64,000 nt of DNA from Flavobacterium geliluteum (GCF_017948595.1 NZ_JAGFBV010000011.1:1-64000); one strand, 5' to 3'; shown: positions 40,726 to 49,677, counted from the stretch's first letter. Translations and numbers: made by a program. Notes: generated from the sequence alone by a model not told the origin.

Positions 40726-43221
40726 ATGAAGCTATTTTGTTTCCTAACTTTGTTTTTTACGCTTTCGTTGCAAGCGCAATTTCAAATAAATGGAGTTGTA
40801 AACGATTCGAACAAAAAACCTCTTCCGTTTGCTACTATTACAACCTCTGAAAACAACAACACCATAACAGATGTTGACGGAAAGTTTCTACTTACTATTA
40901 CGCCAAGCACAACCTCTATTACTATTTCTTACGTTGGTTTTGATACCAAAAATATAGCCGTAAGCACGGCAAAAAAATATTATGCCGTATCGCTAACCGA
41001 AAGAACAGCCGATTTAAAAGAAGTGGTTATTTCTAATGAAAATCCCGCATTGACTATTTTAAGAAAAGTCATTCTTAATAAAAACCAAAACGACCCGCTT
41101 AAAAAACTACATAGTTTTGAATATAAATCATACAATAAACTTATCGTAACCGCAACGCCCGATTCTATTGACGGACGTGTTGATACCACTACTGCTTATA
41201 AAGATCTGGACAAAAAAATAGTAAATATTGACTCTTCAGATTACAAGTTTAAAGAAATAATAAGCAAGCAACATTTATTTCAAACCGAAAAAATATCACA
41301 ATATCAGTTTGATAAAAACACCTTAAAAGAAACTATTTTAGGAACCAAAATGGCTGGTTTTAAAGAACCTGTTTACGAAATTATTGCTTTCAACCTGCAA
41401 TCTATTTCTATCTATGACAACAAATACGAGCTGTTTGAGACAAAATATAACAGTCCGATTGCCAGTGATGCTAAGCGTGATTACAGCTATAAACTTCTGG
41501 ACACGGTTGTCATAAATGGTCGAGAAACGTACATGATTCACTTTAAAAATAAAAAGACAAGAAAATCAACAGGACTGGAAGGAGTTTTGTATATCGATAG
41601 TGAGAATTACGCTGTCGCGAAAGCCGTGATGCGGATAAAAGGTGTTCTGGACATTAGCGGAATACATGAATTTACATACGTTCCCGAAGAAAAAATTTGG
41701 TTTCAAAGCAATACGACTTTCAAAATTGTAAAAGGTAAAAACAGGAATGATATCAAAATTCTGGGCGGAACTATTCAGTTTGATGGAGACGAAGAAGAAA
41801 ATTTTGAACCACGAAAAAAAGTCGCTTCCGATTTTACTTATCTGCTTTCTGAAAGCAACAACTTCGACATTCAATACAACACACATCCGAAGATAAAAGA
41901 CCCTTCTCTTTATATCGAAATAAAAGAAAATGCCAGCAAGCAGCCCGAAAGTTTCTGGGATCAATACCGAAAGGAAAAACTAGACGTAAAAAGTCAAAAA
42001 ACCTATCTTTTAATCGACAGCCTTTCTATCAATAAAAGAATCGAAAGACGTTTGGGCTTGGGCCGAAAAATCATCAACGGCTATCTTCCGGTTGGACCAA
42101 TTGATCTGGATTTAAAAAAAATAATGAGTTATAATAACTATGAAGGTTTTAGACTTGGATTGGGAGGTATTACAAACGATCGGTTTTCGAAAGTTTTCAG
42201 AATCGAAGGGTACACGGCTTACGGAACAAAAGACGGTAATTTTAAGTACAATCTGGGCAGCGGTATTTTATTAGAAAAACAAACCAATACCTGGCTGAAT
42301 ACTTCTTATACCTCTGACATTAAAGAAATTGCAAGTACTACTTTTGCGGTTGACAAACGTGTATTTAAAATTTACGATCCGCGCCCGATAAACATTAGTA
42401 CTTTTTATAAATACCATAGCTGGAAAGCCAATGTTCAGTCGAAAATTATTCCGAAAACGGAAGGGATTTTTGAGTTGTCGCGCACGTATGTAGAGCCGAT
42501 GTTTGATTATCGTTTTAATCTGAATGGCAAATTGTATTCGAGTTACATGATGACTACGGCAATGGCTTCAATCGTTTGGGCGCCATTTAGCGATTTTATG
42601 CAAACGCCAAGCGGACGCACCGAAACCGACAAACAATTCCCTAGATTCACGTTTCAGTACACCCAATCACTGCCCAATGTACTGGATAACGATTTTAGTT
42701 TTGCCAAAATAGATTTTAAAACCGAATACGAAAAAAAATATTTAAACGGACAAAAAACCAATTTGCTTTTGCAGGGCGGAATCGCAATGGGCGATATTCC
42801 TATTACCCATTTGTACAATACCGCACCAAATAATCTTAACAAAGAAACCATTATACAGCGTATTACTTTTTCGGGAAGAAACAGTTTTGAAACGATGTAT
42901 TTTAATGAATTCTTCTCTACCCAGTATGTGTTTTTTCAGTTCAAACATAGTTTAGACCGCATCAGACTTTTAAGAAAAGTACGTCCTTCGCTGGTGTTGG
43001 TGACCAGAATGGCGTGGGGAAATATGAAGCAACCTGAGCAACATGTTGGAATGACCTATAAAACACTTGATAGAGGTTATTTTGAGTCCGGAATCGAATT
43101 GAACAAAATCTACAAAGGCCTTGGTTTAGGTGGTTTCTACCGCTATGGCCCGAATCAATTATTGAAATTTGAGGACAACATTGCAGTAAAATTGTCTTAT
43201 GTTCTTGATTTGGGATTGTAA
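40726..43221 (+). CDS. DUF5686 outer-membrane protein with CarboxypepD_reg-like domain
   Basis: An 831-residue exported protein. The signal peptide (about 1-17, ending LQAQ) is followed by a carboxypeptidase-regulatory-like domain (QINGVVNDSNKKPLPFATI ... SYVGFDTKNIAVS, residues about 18-100). A DUF5686 region comes next (AVAKAVMRIKGVLDISG ... WFQSNTTFKIVKG), then a C-terminal barrel-like half rich in aromatic strands, ending LSYVLDLGL. The family resembles TonB-receptor relatives that lack the plug. Function unknown. It is monocistronic and ends at a CCAAATTCC-family terminator. Confidence 0.82.
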   Translation: MKLFCFLTLFFTLSLQAQFQINGVVNDSNKKPLPFATITTSENNNTITDVDGKFLLTITPSTTSITISYVGFDTKNIAVSTAKKYYAVSLTERTADLKEVVISNENPALTILRKVILNKNQNDPLKKLHSFEYKSYNKLIVTATPDSIDGRVDTTTAYKDLDKKIVNIDSSDYKFKEIISKQHLFQTEKISQYQFDKNTLKETILGTKMAGFKEPVYEIIAFNLQSISIYDNKYELFETKYNSPIASDAKRDYSYKLLDTVVINGRETYMIHFKNKKTRKSTGLEGVLYIDSENYAVAKAVMRIKGVLDISGIHEFTYVPEEKIWFQSNTTFKIVKGKNRNDIKILGGTIQFDGDEEENFEPRKKVASDFTYLLSESNNFDIQYNTHPKIKDPSLYIEIKENASKQPESFWDQYRKEKLDVKSQKTYLLIDSLSINKRIERRLGLGRKIINGYLPVGPIDLDLKKIMSYNNYEGFRLGLGGITNDRFSKVFRIEGYTAYGTKDGNFKYNLGSGILLEKQTNTWLNTSYTSDIKEIASTTFAVDKRVFKIYDPRPINISTFYKYHSWKANVQSKIIPKTEGIFELSRTYVEPMFDYRFNLNGKLYSSYMMTTAMASIVWAPFSDFMQTPSGRTETDKQFPRFTFQYTQSLPNVLDNDFSFAKIDFKTEYEKKYLNGQKTNLLLQGGIAMGDIPITHLYNTAPNNLNKETIIQRITFSGRNSFETMYFNEFFSTQYVFFQFKHSLDRIRLLRKVRPSLVLVTRMAWGNMKQPEQHVGMTYKTLDRGYFESGIELNKIYKGLGLGGFYRYGPNQLLKFEDNIAVKLSYVLDLGL

Positions 43222-43248
43222 TAACTGACACAAATTTCAAGTAAAAAA

Positions 43249-43298
43249 AGTCCCAAATTCCAACTTTTACTAATTGGGATTTGGGATTTCTTTTTTTT
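43249..43298 (+). terminator. Terminator of the DUF5686 gene, CCAAATTCC family
   Basis: An AGTCCCAAATTCCAA arm pairs with TTGGGATTTGGGATT, then eight T residues. Related copies occur at 28019-28065 and 31985-32033. Confidence 0.87.
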
Positions 43299-43315
43299 GA
43301 ATTTGGAATTTAAAA

Positions 43316-45586
43316 CTACGGTTTCAAAATCAAAACAGATGGTGTATTATTGAGCCAAATGCTTTGAGATTCTATTAATTTCTTCCAGCTATCCAGACTT
43401 ATAATCATTAGGTTTTGTGTTTCTAAAAACTCTTTCTTAATCGTTCTGTCATTCATAATCATGATATGATTGGGTGCAATTTGTTCGATTGAGCGAATCG
43501 TTTCCTGAATATCGCGTGTGTTTTTTACTTCGCCACTGGCATCTAAAACCGTGATTTGAGACCCATTATTATTGATTAATTTCTTAGCATATTCAATAAG
43601 GAAAGCATCTTCCTGACTAAAAATCGGAATAAAAACCTGATTGACATCCTCCAACTCTTTGTCGATAAAAATTCCGACTGGCATTTTTGTTTTAGCGATA
43701 ATGTGACGTGTTCGTTCATCAAAAGGAGAATTTTCAAACAAGCCTTCTTTCCCTGTAAACTTGTCAATCAGACGATCGGGATTTACTATTCGGGTAGTAA
43801 AACCAAGAATTTTACCTAACAAAGTACCATCAAAAATAGATTGTCCTAAACCCACGAGGAGCAAATCATATTCTCCTTGATTGGCCGATTCGATAATATC
43901 GATATCAATATCATTGGTTACTTTAAAAACACTCACCATATTTTGGCTCAATCTTTCTGACTCCTCGATTACCGGAAACAGCATTTTTCTTTCGTGGTCT
44001 TTTACATCAAAAGAATGAATTTCAGTACTTAAAGACAAATGCATTGCTGTGACAATAGAATTATCACCTTGCTTTTTTACGAGACTATTAGCAATTTTAA
44101 GTAATTTTTTGCCTTTTTCAGGAGTTGCAAAAGAAAGCAAAATCTTGTACTTGCTTTTGTTACCAATCTCTTGCGGAATGACGGTTGCTTTTTCTTTAAA
44201 AAGATATCCGATAAAATCTAGCGCCGGGCCTGTCATAAAAGTAGTAACCAATGCCATAATAACCATCATGGTAAAAATTTCTGTTGATAAAACGCCTAGA
44301 TCATATCCGATGTTTAGTACCACCAACTCCATCAAACCACGTGTATTCATTAAGGCACCAATAGCCAAACTGTCTTTCCAATTTTGTCCGACAAATTTGG
44401 CTGCAAGAGCACTTCCAAAAAACTTGCCTATTACAGCAACGGCAATAATTACCGCTGTCACTTTCCATAAATAAGGATCATTAAGCAATCCGATTTGCGT
44501 TCTTAAACCCGTAAATACGAAGAACAAAGGCAATAAGACAATAATGGAAACGTCTTCTACTTTTTCGATAAAAATATTTCTGAACTTATTATTTTCGGGC
44601 ATAATAGCTCCTGCCAGAAAAGCGCCAAACAAAGCATGAATACCAATTAGTTCTGAAGCATAAGAAGAGAATAAAAGGGTAATGAAGAAAATCGCAACAA
44701 CTGGTTTGTTCAGACTTTCGCGAGTTGAGTTTAAATCACCAACACGTTTTAAGAACGGTCGCACTACTTTTAGCATTACGATTACATAAAGTATGGCCAG
44801 ACCAATCACGTACAAAGCACTTAAAAAAGAACCTGCTTTTACGATCGCGATCACCACCGCCAAAATACACCAGGCCGTAATATCATCAGCGGCAGCGCAA
44901 GTAATGGCAATAGTCCCCAATTTTGTTTTTTGCATGCCTCTTTCCTGAACAATTCTCGCCAAAACCGGAAATGCCGTGATGCTCATGGCAATACCCATAA
45001 ACAGTCCGAAAGAAGAAAAAGCTACGCCATCTGGTGCGAAAGTGCCGTAAATAAAGTAAGCCAGAGATAGCCCTAAAGCAAACGGAATTACGATACTTGC
45101 ATGACTGATTACTACAGATTCATGCGCTTTATTTTTAAGTACTTTTAGATCGAGCTCCATACCGATAACAAACATGAAAAATATCAAACCAATCTGACTT
45201 AAAAACTGTAAGTTACCTAACGATTCTTTTGGAAACAAAGCCCCAGAAAATTCCGGAAAATAAAGTCCGACCAAAGAAGGTCCTAAAACAATTCCGGCAA
45301 TCATTTCACCTATTACAGAGGGTTGCCCTATTTTTCTGAAAATCCATCCAAACAACCGTGCAGCCAAAATAATGGTGACAATTTGTGCTAATAAAATCGC
45401 CAGAGGATGCTGCAAATTTTCGATCATAGAATGCAAAAAATCATTCCAATGGTTGCTTTCTATTTTTTTCTGAGCGATTCCACGTCCTACTTCGAGCGTT
45501 GTACCTTTTGAAATAACCCAATAAATCAAAGCACTAAAACCTCCAATAATTGTTACGTAAAACAAAGAGTTTTTTATGTTATTCAT
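43316..45586 (-). CDS. CPA2-family cation:proton antiporter with C-terminal stress-type domains
   Basis: A 756-residue transporter. An N-terminal lone helix is followed by a Kef/NapA-type exchanger of about 12 helices (residues about 65-455) with IGEMIAGIVLGPSLVG, MFVIGMELDLKVLK, and the ion-site motif ITCAAADDITAWCILA. The last 290 residues are soluble and resemble two USP-like nucleotide-binding halves (LLVGLGQSIFDGTLLG), likely regulatory. The ion (Na or K) is not determined. It is the last gene of a minus-strand run beginning with the retron RT, after a 112-bp gap. Confidence 0.87.
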   Translation of the reverse strand: MNNIKNSLFYVTIIGGFSALIYWVISKGTTLEVGRGIAQKKIESNHWNDFLHSMIENLQHPLAILLAQIVTIILAARLFGWIFRKIGQPSVIGEMIAGIVLGPSLVGLYFPEFSGALFPKESLGNLQFLSQIGLIFFMFVIGMELDLKVLKNKAHESVVISHASIVIPFALGLSLAYFIYGTFAPDGVAFSSFGLFMGIAMSITAFPVLARIVQERGMQKTKLGTIAITCAAADDITAWCILAVVIAIVKAGSFLSALYVIGLAILYVIVMLKVVRPFLKRVGDLNSTRESLNKPVVAIFFITLLFSSYASELIGIHALFGAFLAGAIMPENNKFRNIFIEKVEDVSIIVLLPLFFVFTGLRTQIGLLNDPYLWKVTAVIIAVAVIGKFFGSALAAKFVGQNWKDSLAIGALMNTRGLMELVVLNIGYDLGVLSTEIFTMMVIMALVTTFMTGPALDFIGYLFKEKATVIPQEIGNKSKYKILLSFATPEKGKKLLKIANSLVKKQGDNSIVTAMHLSLSTEIHSFDVKDHERKMLFPVIEESERLSQNMVSVFKVTNDIDIDIIESANQGEYDLLLVGLGQSIFDGTLLGKILGFTTRIVNPDRLIDKFTGKEGLFENSPFDERTRHIIAKTKMPVGIFIDKELEDVNQVFIPIFSQEDAFLIEYAKKLINNNGSQITVLDASGEVKNTRDIQETIRSIEQIAPNHIMIMNDRTIKKEFLETQNLMIISLDSWKKLIESQSIWLNNTPSVLILKP

Positions 45587-45698
45587 AACTCATTTTTTAA
45601 TTAATTGCCGCAAATATCAGAACAGATTTTTTAGCGAAAAAGTAAATTTACCGCTAATTTTTAATGTATGTAACAAGGCGGAAAAACTTTGTAATAAG

Positions 45699-46427
45699 TT
45701 ACAACTTAACCTTCAATAGAAAGTCAGAACGATAGGTTTCGCTAATGATCAGCGTACTATTTTTACCATTTTGCAGAGTGTGATGCAGCATAATTTCGCT
45801 ATGATTAAAAAACTTAATGGCTTTTACAGCTACAATTTCCTTTTTGTTTACACGACAAAAATCGGCTTCGGGTAATGCTGCGAGGAGCGTATCAAATTTT
45901 ATGTTTTTCAAATTCAGGAAACTGCCGTCACGCAACAGCACTGTTTTGTCTCGGCTATCACTTTCTGCGGTTTTAATGTAAAGAATCTCACTAAAATACA
46001 ACAAGGTTTTGCCTTTATCGGTATTGAGCTGCAGGAACTTTTTTGAAGAATCTGGTTTCTGAAATCGCTCGTGAGCTTTTGAAATCGCTTTTTGCAAACG
46101 TTCCATTTTTACAGGTTTTGTAATATAATCTACAGCATCAATTGTAAAGGCATCTGCGGCGTATTGTTTGTATGCCGTACAAAAGATAACCAATTTGTCC
46201 TGTAACATTTCGGCCAAATGCAAACCATCCATACCCGGCATTTCGATGTCTGATATTAATAAATCAAAATCGAGTTGCGGGATTTCGGTCAGCAGTTTTG
46301 TGGGATCATTAAACGTCTTGACAATTTCTACTTCGGCAATTTGTTCGCAAAGCATTTTCAGGTACATCAAGCCGGGCAGCTCATCGTCCAGAAGCAAGCA
46401 TTTCAGTTTTGTATTCAAGTAAATCAA
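45699..46427 (-). CDS. LytTR-family response regulator
   Basis: A 242-residue regulator: receiver domain (LKCLLLDDELPGLMYL, phospho-Asp in FDLLISDIEMPGMDGL, Lys in YITKPVKMERL) and a C-terminal LytTR DNA-binding domain (LYFSEILYIKTAESDSRDKTVLLRDGSFL ... FCRVNKKEIVAVKAI). The gene begins inside the end of the histidine kinase gene (47-bp overlap), so synthesis is coupled. Targets are unknown; the antiporter gene just downstream is a candidate. Confidence 0.9.
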   Translation of the reverse strand: MIYLNTKLKCLLLDDELPGLMYLKMLCEQIAEVEIVKTFNDPTKLLTEIPQLDFDLLISDIEMPGMDGLHLAEMLQDKLVIFCTAYKQYAADAFTIDAVDYITKPVKMERLQKAISKAHERFQKPDSSKKFLQLNTDKGKTLLYFSEILYIKTAESDSRDKTVLLRDGSFLNLKNIKFDTLLAALPEADFCRVNKKEIVAVKAIKFFNHSEIMLHHTLQNGKNSTLIISETYRSDFLLKVKL

Positions 46428-47142
46428 TTTTTAGATGAGCAATATAAATATCGTTTTCTACAAATCTTTCGAGTTTAAAATTATTTTTGTAAATAATTCG
46501 CAAACGATGTTCCAAAGTCGTGTGTCCAAAACCGCTTCGTTCTTTTTTTAATACTTTTTTATCCGAAATTTTATTCGAAACGGTCATAAAAAAAGCATTG
46601 TCTTTAAACTCAAAAACCACAGAAATAAAAGCATCAGCACTTTGCAAATCTGCATGTTTAAAAGCATTCTCGATCAAGTCTATCGATATCAGTGGCGCCA
46701 ACAAAGGCTGTTCATACAACTTGTCTTCCTGATTGATATTGGTTTTTATTTTTAATTCGAAAAGCGGACTGATTTTAATTTTATTGATTTCAATTAAATT
46801 CATTGCAAAATCAATTTCTTCTTTTGCAGTGACAAATTTCTTTTTGCTTTCGTAGAGAATATAATCCAAAACATTGGCCAATTTATCCAACGCAAAGTAA
46901 GTTTGATACGCATGAGATTGAATCGAATTGAGGATATTCTTAAACAAATGCGGATTAAGTTTTGACTCTAAAGTCTCCAATTGCAAATCGTTGACCTTCA
47001 TTTCGAGGGCATAAAAACTTTTTTCGGCATCTTCTTTTGCTTTTTTAGATTGCATCAATTGGTAGATCATAAAGCAAATGAGTGCTACTAAAAGCAATAT
47101 GATGGCTAAAAAAATAAAAGTTATGGTAGTGTTTTCCTGCAT
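46381..47142 (-). CDS. LytS-type sensor histidine kinase
   Basis: A 253-residue His_kinase-family (YehU/LytS-like) protein with one N-terminal membrane helix (about 8-27). A short coiled coil and the phospho-acceptor box LESKLNPHLFKNILNSIQSHA follow, then an ATPase domain with LLAPLISIDLIENAFKHA (N box) and RSGFGHTTLEHRL (G box). It has no sizeable sensor domain. It is overlapped by the LytTR regulator gene. Its ATG is only 5 bp after the stop of the retron-type RT gene, so it may be transcribed from the RT promoter. Confidence 0.88.
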   Translation of the reverse strand: MQENTTITFIFLAIILLLVALICFMIYQLMQSKKAKEDAEKSFYALEMKVNDLQLETLESKLNPHLFKNILNSIQSHAYQTYFALDKLANVLDYILYESKKKFVTAKEEIDFAMNLIEINKIKISPLFELKIKTNINQEDKLYEQPLLAPLISIDLIENAFKHADLQSADAFISVVFEFKDNAFFMTVSNKISDKKVLKKERSGFGHTTLEHRLRIIYKNNFKLERFVENDIYIAHLKIDLLEYKTEMLASGR

Positions 47143-47147
47143 AATGT

Positions 47148-48833
47148 TTATTTAATTAGCAAAGAGTTTTTTATTTCATTACATATAACAAGCAAATTTT
47201 TTCTAACCTCCTTGTAGTTCTTTTCCTCTAAAAAATTATATGTATGATAATTTAATTCTGTCTTTGCTTGGGTATCGCTTAAAATAAAGTTTTTATTATT
47301 TTTCTTTTTTTGAGCACGTTCAGTTTCAATTAATGAATAGTCAGCCTTTAACTTTTCGAAATCAGTACCAAATATACTACATCTATGAGATTCATCATTT
47401 CTAATTTCTCGTAGCATTGTCATATGTTTATTATAATATATTTTTTTATCAAAGAAAAATTCTTTTTCATACAGATATATTAAAACATTAATATCTAAAT
47501 TCTTTATAGATTTAGAATTATCTCTGGCATTATCTAAAGTTTTATACCTTTTTTTAAACCTATCATTATTAGTCAGTAACTCACTTAACAAATCATCATA
47601 ATTTGGAAATTTCTTCCAATAAAAATAGTTCATTAAATTTTCAATTTGATGGAAAGCGGAAGTGCAAAATGAAATAAATTTATCATTAGGTATACCTTCA
47701 TCAAAAAATATTTTCTCCATCTTTAAATTATCTTTTTCCAATCTATTTTTAACCCCTTCGTTATCAATAAAATCGTAATTGATTAAATTATTTAAAAAAG
47801 AAAATTTTAATCTTAATCTTTTTACAGTTTGATCGTCATCTCCCCGAACTAGCTTTAAAAAAGACAAATGACCAAGCAAAACAGATCTAAAGTCATAATT
47901 TAATTTGTTAGGAGGTTGATGCTTTTTAAATGTTTCCTCCGCAAACCTCAATCCTCCTTTTTCCCAATTGTTAAGCATTGCGCGGACCTTTTGCAAATAT
48001 TCTCTCTTGATATTTACTTTTTCATTAACAACTAGTCCTGTAACTTCTTGACTTTCTCTTGAAGAGCGCAACCTAGTTTTTTCGTTATTCATTCTAAAAT
48101 TCTCATCTTCAACAATATCTCTAATTGATTTTATAAATGATTCATCTAAAATATTTTTGTTTGTAGAAAAACTCAAATCATCTGCATATCGTGAATATTT
48201 AATTCTATGTGTTAGGCAAAATTTAGAAATTTTTCTATCTAATTTTTGAGTAACAATATTCGATAATAAAGGACTCATTGGAGAACCTTGAGGCAAACAA
48301 TTTTTGTACGTTCCAAGATTGGCAATTATAAAAGCTATTTTTTCTCGTTCATCGATCAAATTAAAAGGTGACAGTCCTAAAACAACTTTTACTCGTCTAA
48401 AATTTATTGATGGGAAAAAATCTTCGATATCCACATTTAAAACAAATTTTTTATTTGTATGTGGAATAGCATTTCTTTTGATATCCCTCCCAAGTAAAAA
48501 ACCATTTGAACAATAATGTGAGTGAGATTCAAAAACAATCTGAAGTAAAAGATTAATTAAGCTTTGCACTCTTTTTAATAATTTATCAGGTGAATTTATT
48601 TGTCTTAGTTTACCACTTTTCTTTAAAATAGCAAATTCCGTATATCTATTGTCTTTTGATTTTGATAAATAATAAAGGTGAGAAAAAGTTAGTTCAAAAA
48701 TCTCTTCTGTAGAAGTTGAAATTTGACTTTCGATATAATTTAAAATAGACACGAACTCTCGAACATTTCGAATTCTTTCAAATCTTACTTTAATTTCCGA
48801 CTTAAATAAATCATTTAAAAAGACACCAGCCAT
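47148..48833 (-). CDS. Retron-type reverse transcriptase with C-terminal HEPN-like domain
   Basis: A 561-residue protein. The RT core shows the retron hallmarks: region X NAxxH (Asn121-His125, RNAIPHTNKKF), motif A with Asp135 and Asp138 (NVDIEDFFPS), LPQGSPMSPLLSNIV, catalytic YADD (216-219) and region Y VTG (264-266). About 200 extra helical residues follow. They contain AFHQIENLMNYFYWKKFP and LREIRNDESHR, where Arg478-Asn-x3-His483 fits the HEPN RNase motif. This would be a fused effector, making a defence-type retron or Abi-like RT. The gene is more AT-rich than its neighbours and lies 5 bp upstream of the kinase gene. RT identity is very sure, HEPN moderately. Confidence 0.85.
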   Translation of the reverse strand: MAGVFLNDLFKSEIKVRFERIRNVREFVSILNYIESQISTSTEEIFELTFSHLYYLSKSKDNRYTEFAILKKSGKLRQINSPDKLLKRVQSLINLLLQIVFESHSHYCSNGFLLGRDIKRNAIPHTNKKFVLNVDIEDFFPSINFRRVKVVLGLSPFNLIDEREKIAFIIANLGTYKNCLPQGSPMSPLLSNIVTQKLDRKISKFCLTHRIKYSRYADDLSFSTNKNILDESFIKSIRDIVEDENFRMNNEKTRLRSSRESQEVTGLVVNEKVNIKREYLQKVRAMLNNWEKGGLRFAEETFKKHQPPNKLNYDFRSVLLGHLSFLKLVRGDDDQTVKRLRLKFSFLNNLINYDFIDNEGVKNRLEKDNLKMEKIFFDEGIPNDKFISFCTSAFHQIENLMNYFYWKKFPNYDDLLSELLTNNDRFKKRYKTLDNARDNSKSIKNLDINVLIYLYEKEFFFDKKIYYNKHMTMLREIRNDESHRCSIFGTDFEKLKADYSLIETERAQKKKNNKNFILSDTQAKTELNYHTYNFLEEKNYKEVRKNLLVICNEIKNSLLIK

Positions 48834-49140
48834 ATTCTCTTGTGTAGGGTATAAGGTTTTAAACCATCATAAGTAAAAGCAATAGAACAATAAAGCAATA
48901 GAACAATAAAGCAATAATAGCATTAAAGTAAACCGTAATTAAGGAAATAATCATATTAAGTAAATTAACATTAACTTGAATATAAAATATAAATTTGAAG
49001 GTAAATTGTATAAACAACCCTTCATCTATTTCCTAGCATTAGTGTTGACATCTCGATATCGAAATGCATGATCAATTTGCTGGTGTCTTAATTTTTTAAT
49101 ACTTCTAAAAAGCTAAAGTATTATTTTTTATCTAAAAGAG
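48834..49140 (-). ncRNA. Candidate msr-msd region upstream of the retron RT
   Basis: Retron ncRNA is normally encoded directly upstream of the RT gene, and this 335-bp gene-free stretch is in the right place and strand. It contains a hairpin with AATACTT/AAGTATT arms (49099-49123), an 18-bp near-palindrome around TCGATATCGA (49049-49066), a tandem repeat (48879-48920) and GGTTTTAAACC (48855-48865). I could not define the a1/a2 pair or the branching G with confidence, so the boundaries are placeholders. Confidence 0.35.
48879..48920. repeat. 16-bp tandem repeat upstream of the RT
   Basis: GCAATAGAACAATAAA occurs at 48879-48894 and 48895-48910, followed by a partial third unit GCAATAATAG. It lies 46 bp upstream of the RT start codon. 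It has no matching inverted arm nearby. Confidence 0.8.
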
Positions 49141-49168
49141 AGAAAGATTAATGATCTTTATTACAACT

Positions 49169-49498
49169 TTAATGACTAGAAACAAATTTCAGTCCAATAA
49201 TTGAAGCGATCAAAGTCGATAGAAAAAAGATTCTCCAGAAAGTTGCCGGTTCTTTAAAAATAAAAATCCCGACCAAAACAGTCCCAACCGCCCCAATACC
49301 TGTCCAAACGGCATAAGCAGTACCAATTGGCAACACCTGCGTGGCCTTGTAAAGCAGCAACATGCTGACTGAAAGACAAACAAAAAATCCCACCATCCAG
49401 TAGGTCGAGATGATCCCGGAAGTTTCTTTGGCTTTGCCTAAACAAGAAGCAAAAGCTACTTCAAAAAACCCAGCAATGATCAATATGATCCAATTCAT
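49169..49498 (-). CDS. SMR-family exporter, Gdx (SugE)-like
   Basis: A 109-residue, four-helix small multidrug resistance protein. The essential membrane Glu is in IIAGFFEVAFASCLGKA (residue about 13). GTAYAVWTGIGAVGTVLVGI matches the Gdx/SugE subgroup, which exports guanidinium, rather than the EmrE/Qac subgroup. ATG 49498 is chosen over 49525 because the first nine residues of the longer frame are not family-like. It runs divergently from the MMPL transporter. A 10-bp inverted repeat upstream may be an operator. No guanidine riboswitch was recognised. Confidence 0.85.
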   Translation of the reverse strand: MNWIILIIAGFFEVAFASCLGKAKETSGIISTYWMVGFFVCLSVSMLLLYKATQVLPIGTAYAVWTGIGAVGTVLVGIFIFKEPATFWRIFFLSTLIASIIGLKFVSSH

Positions 49499-49581
49499 TT
49501 TTGTTGTTTTAAATTTAAAGTACAAATATCAGAAAAGCTACGGTACTAATTGCAGAAACAGTGGTAAATTATCCTTAACTT

Positions 49582-49607
49582 CCTATGTTAATTTATGTTA
49601 ACATAGG
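49582..49607. promoter_or_regulatory. Inverted repeat between the SMR and MMPL genes
   Basis: CCTATGTTAA (49582-49591) and TTAACATAGG (49598-49607) are perfect 10-bp inverted half-sites with a 6-nt spacer, in the divergent region between two transporter genes. The geometry suits a dimeric repressor site; no adjacent regulator gene is present. Confidence 0.5.
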
Positions 49608-49650
49608 ACAAAAACAGAGGCGATTGTTAATGATTTATAGCACTTTTCAC

Positions 49651-49658
49651 TACATTTG
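49651..49658 (+). promoter_or_regulatory. -7 box of the MMPL transporter gene
   Basis: A perfect TACATTTG box lies 20 bp before ATG 49678. A TTG at 49624-49626 is 24 nt away, slightly wide for the -33 element. Confidence 0.5.
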
Positions 49659-49677
49659 CATCCATTTTAAAGAATTT

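Noticed and set aside
44049..44474. 141-residue plus-strand frame inside the antiporter gene
   Set aside because: Antisense shadow of membrane-helix codons; no promoter or homology pattern.
48879..48920. Tandem GCAATAGAACAATAAA units considered as a CRISPR or an iteron array
   Set aside because: Only two full 16-bp units without spacers, and no cas or replication gene is nearby.
49099..49123. Hairpin with AATACTT/AAGTATT arms considered as a terminator of the SMR gene
   Set aside because: The T-run is on the plus strand side, whereas the SMR gene is transcribed on the minus strand. A closer weak stem (AAAGAT/ATCTTT near 49143-49160) fits better.
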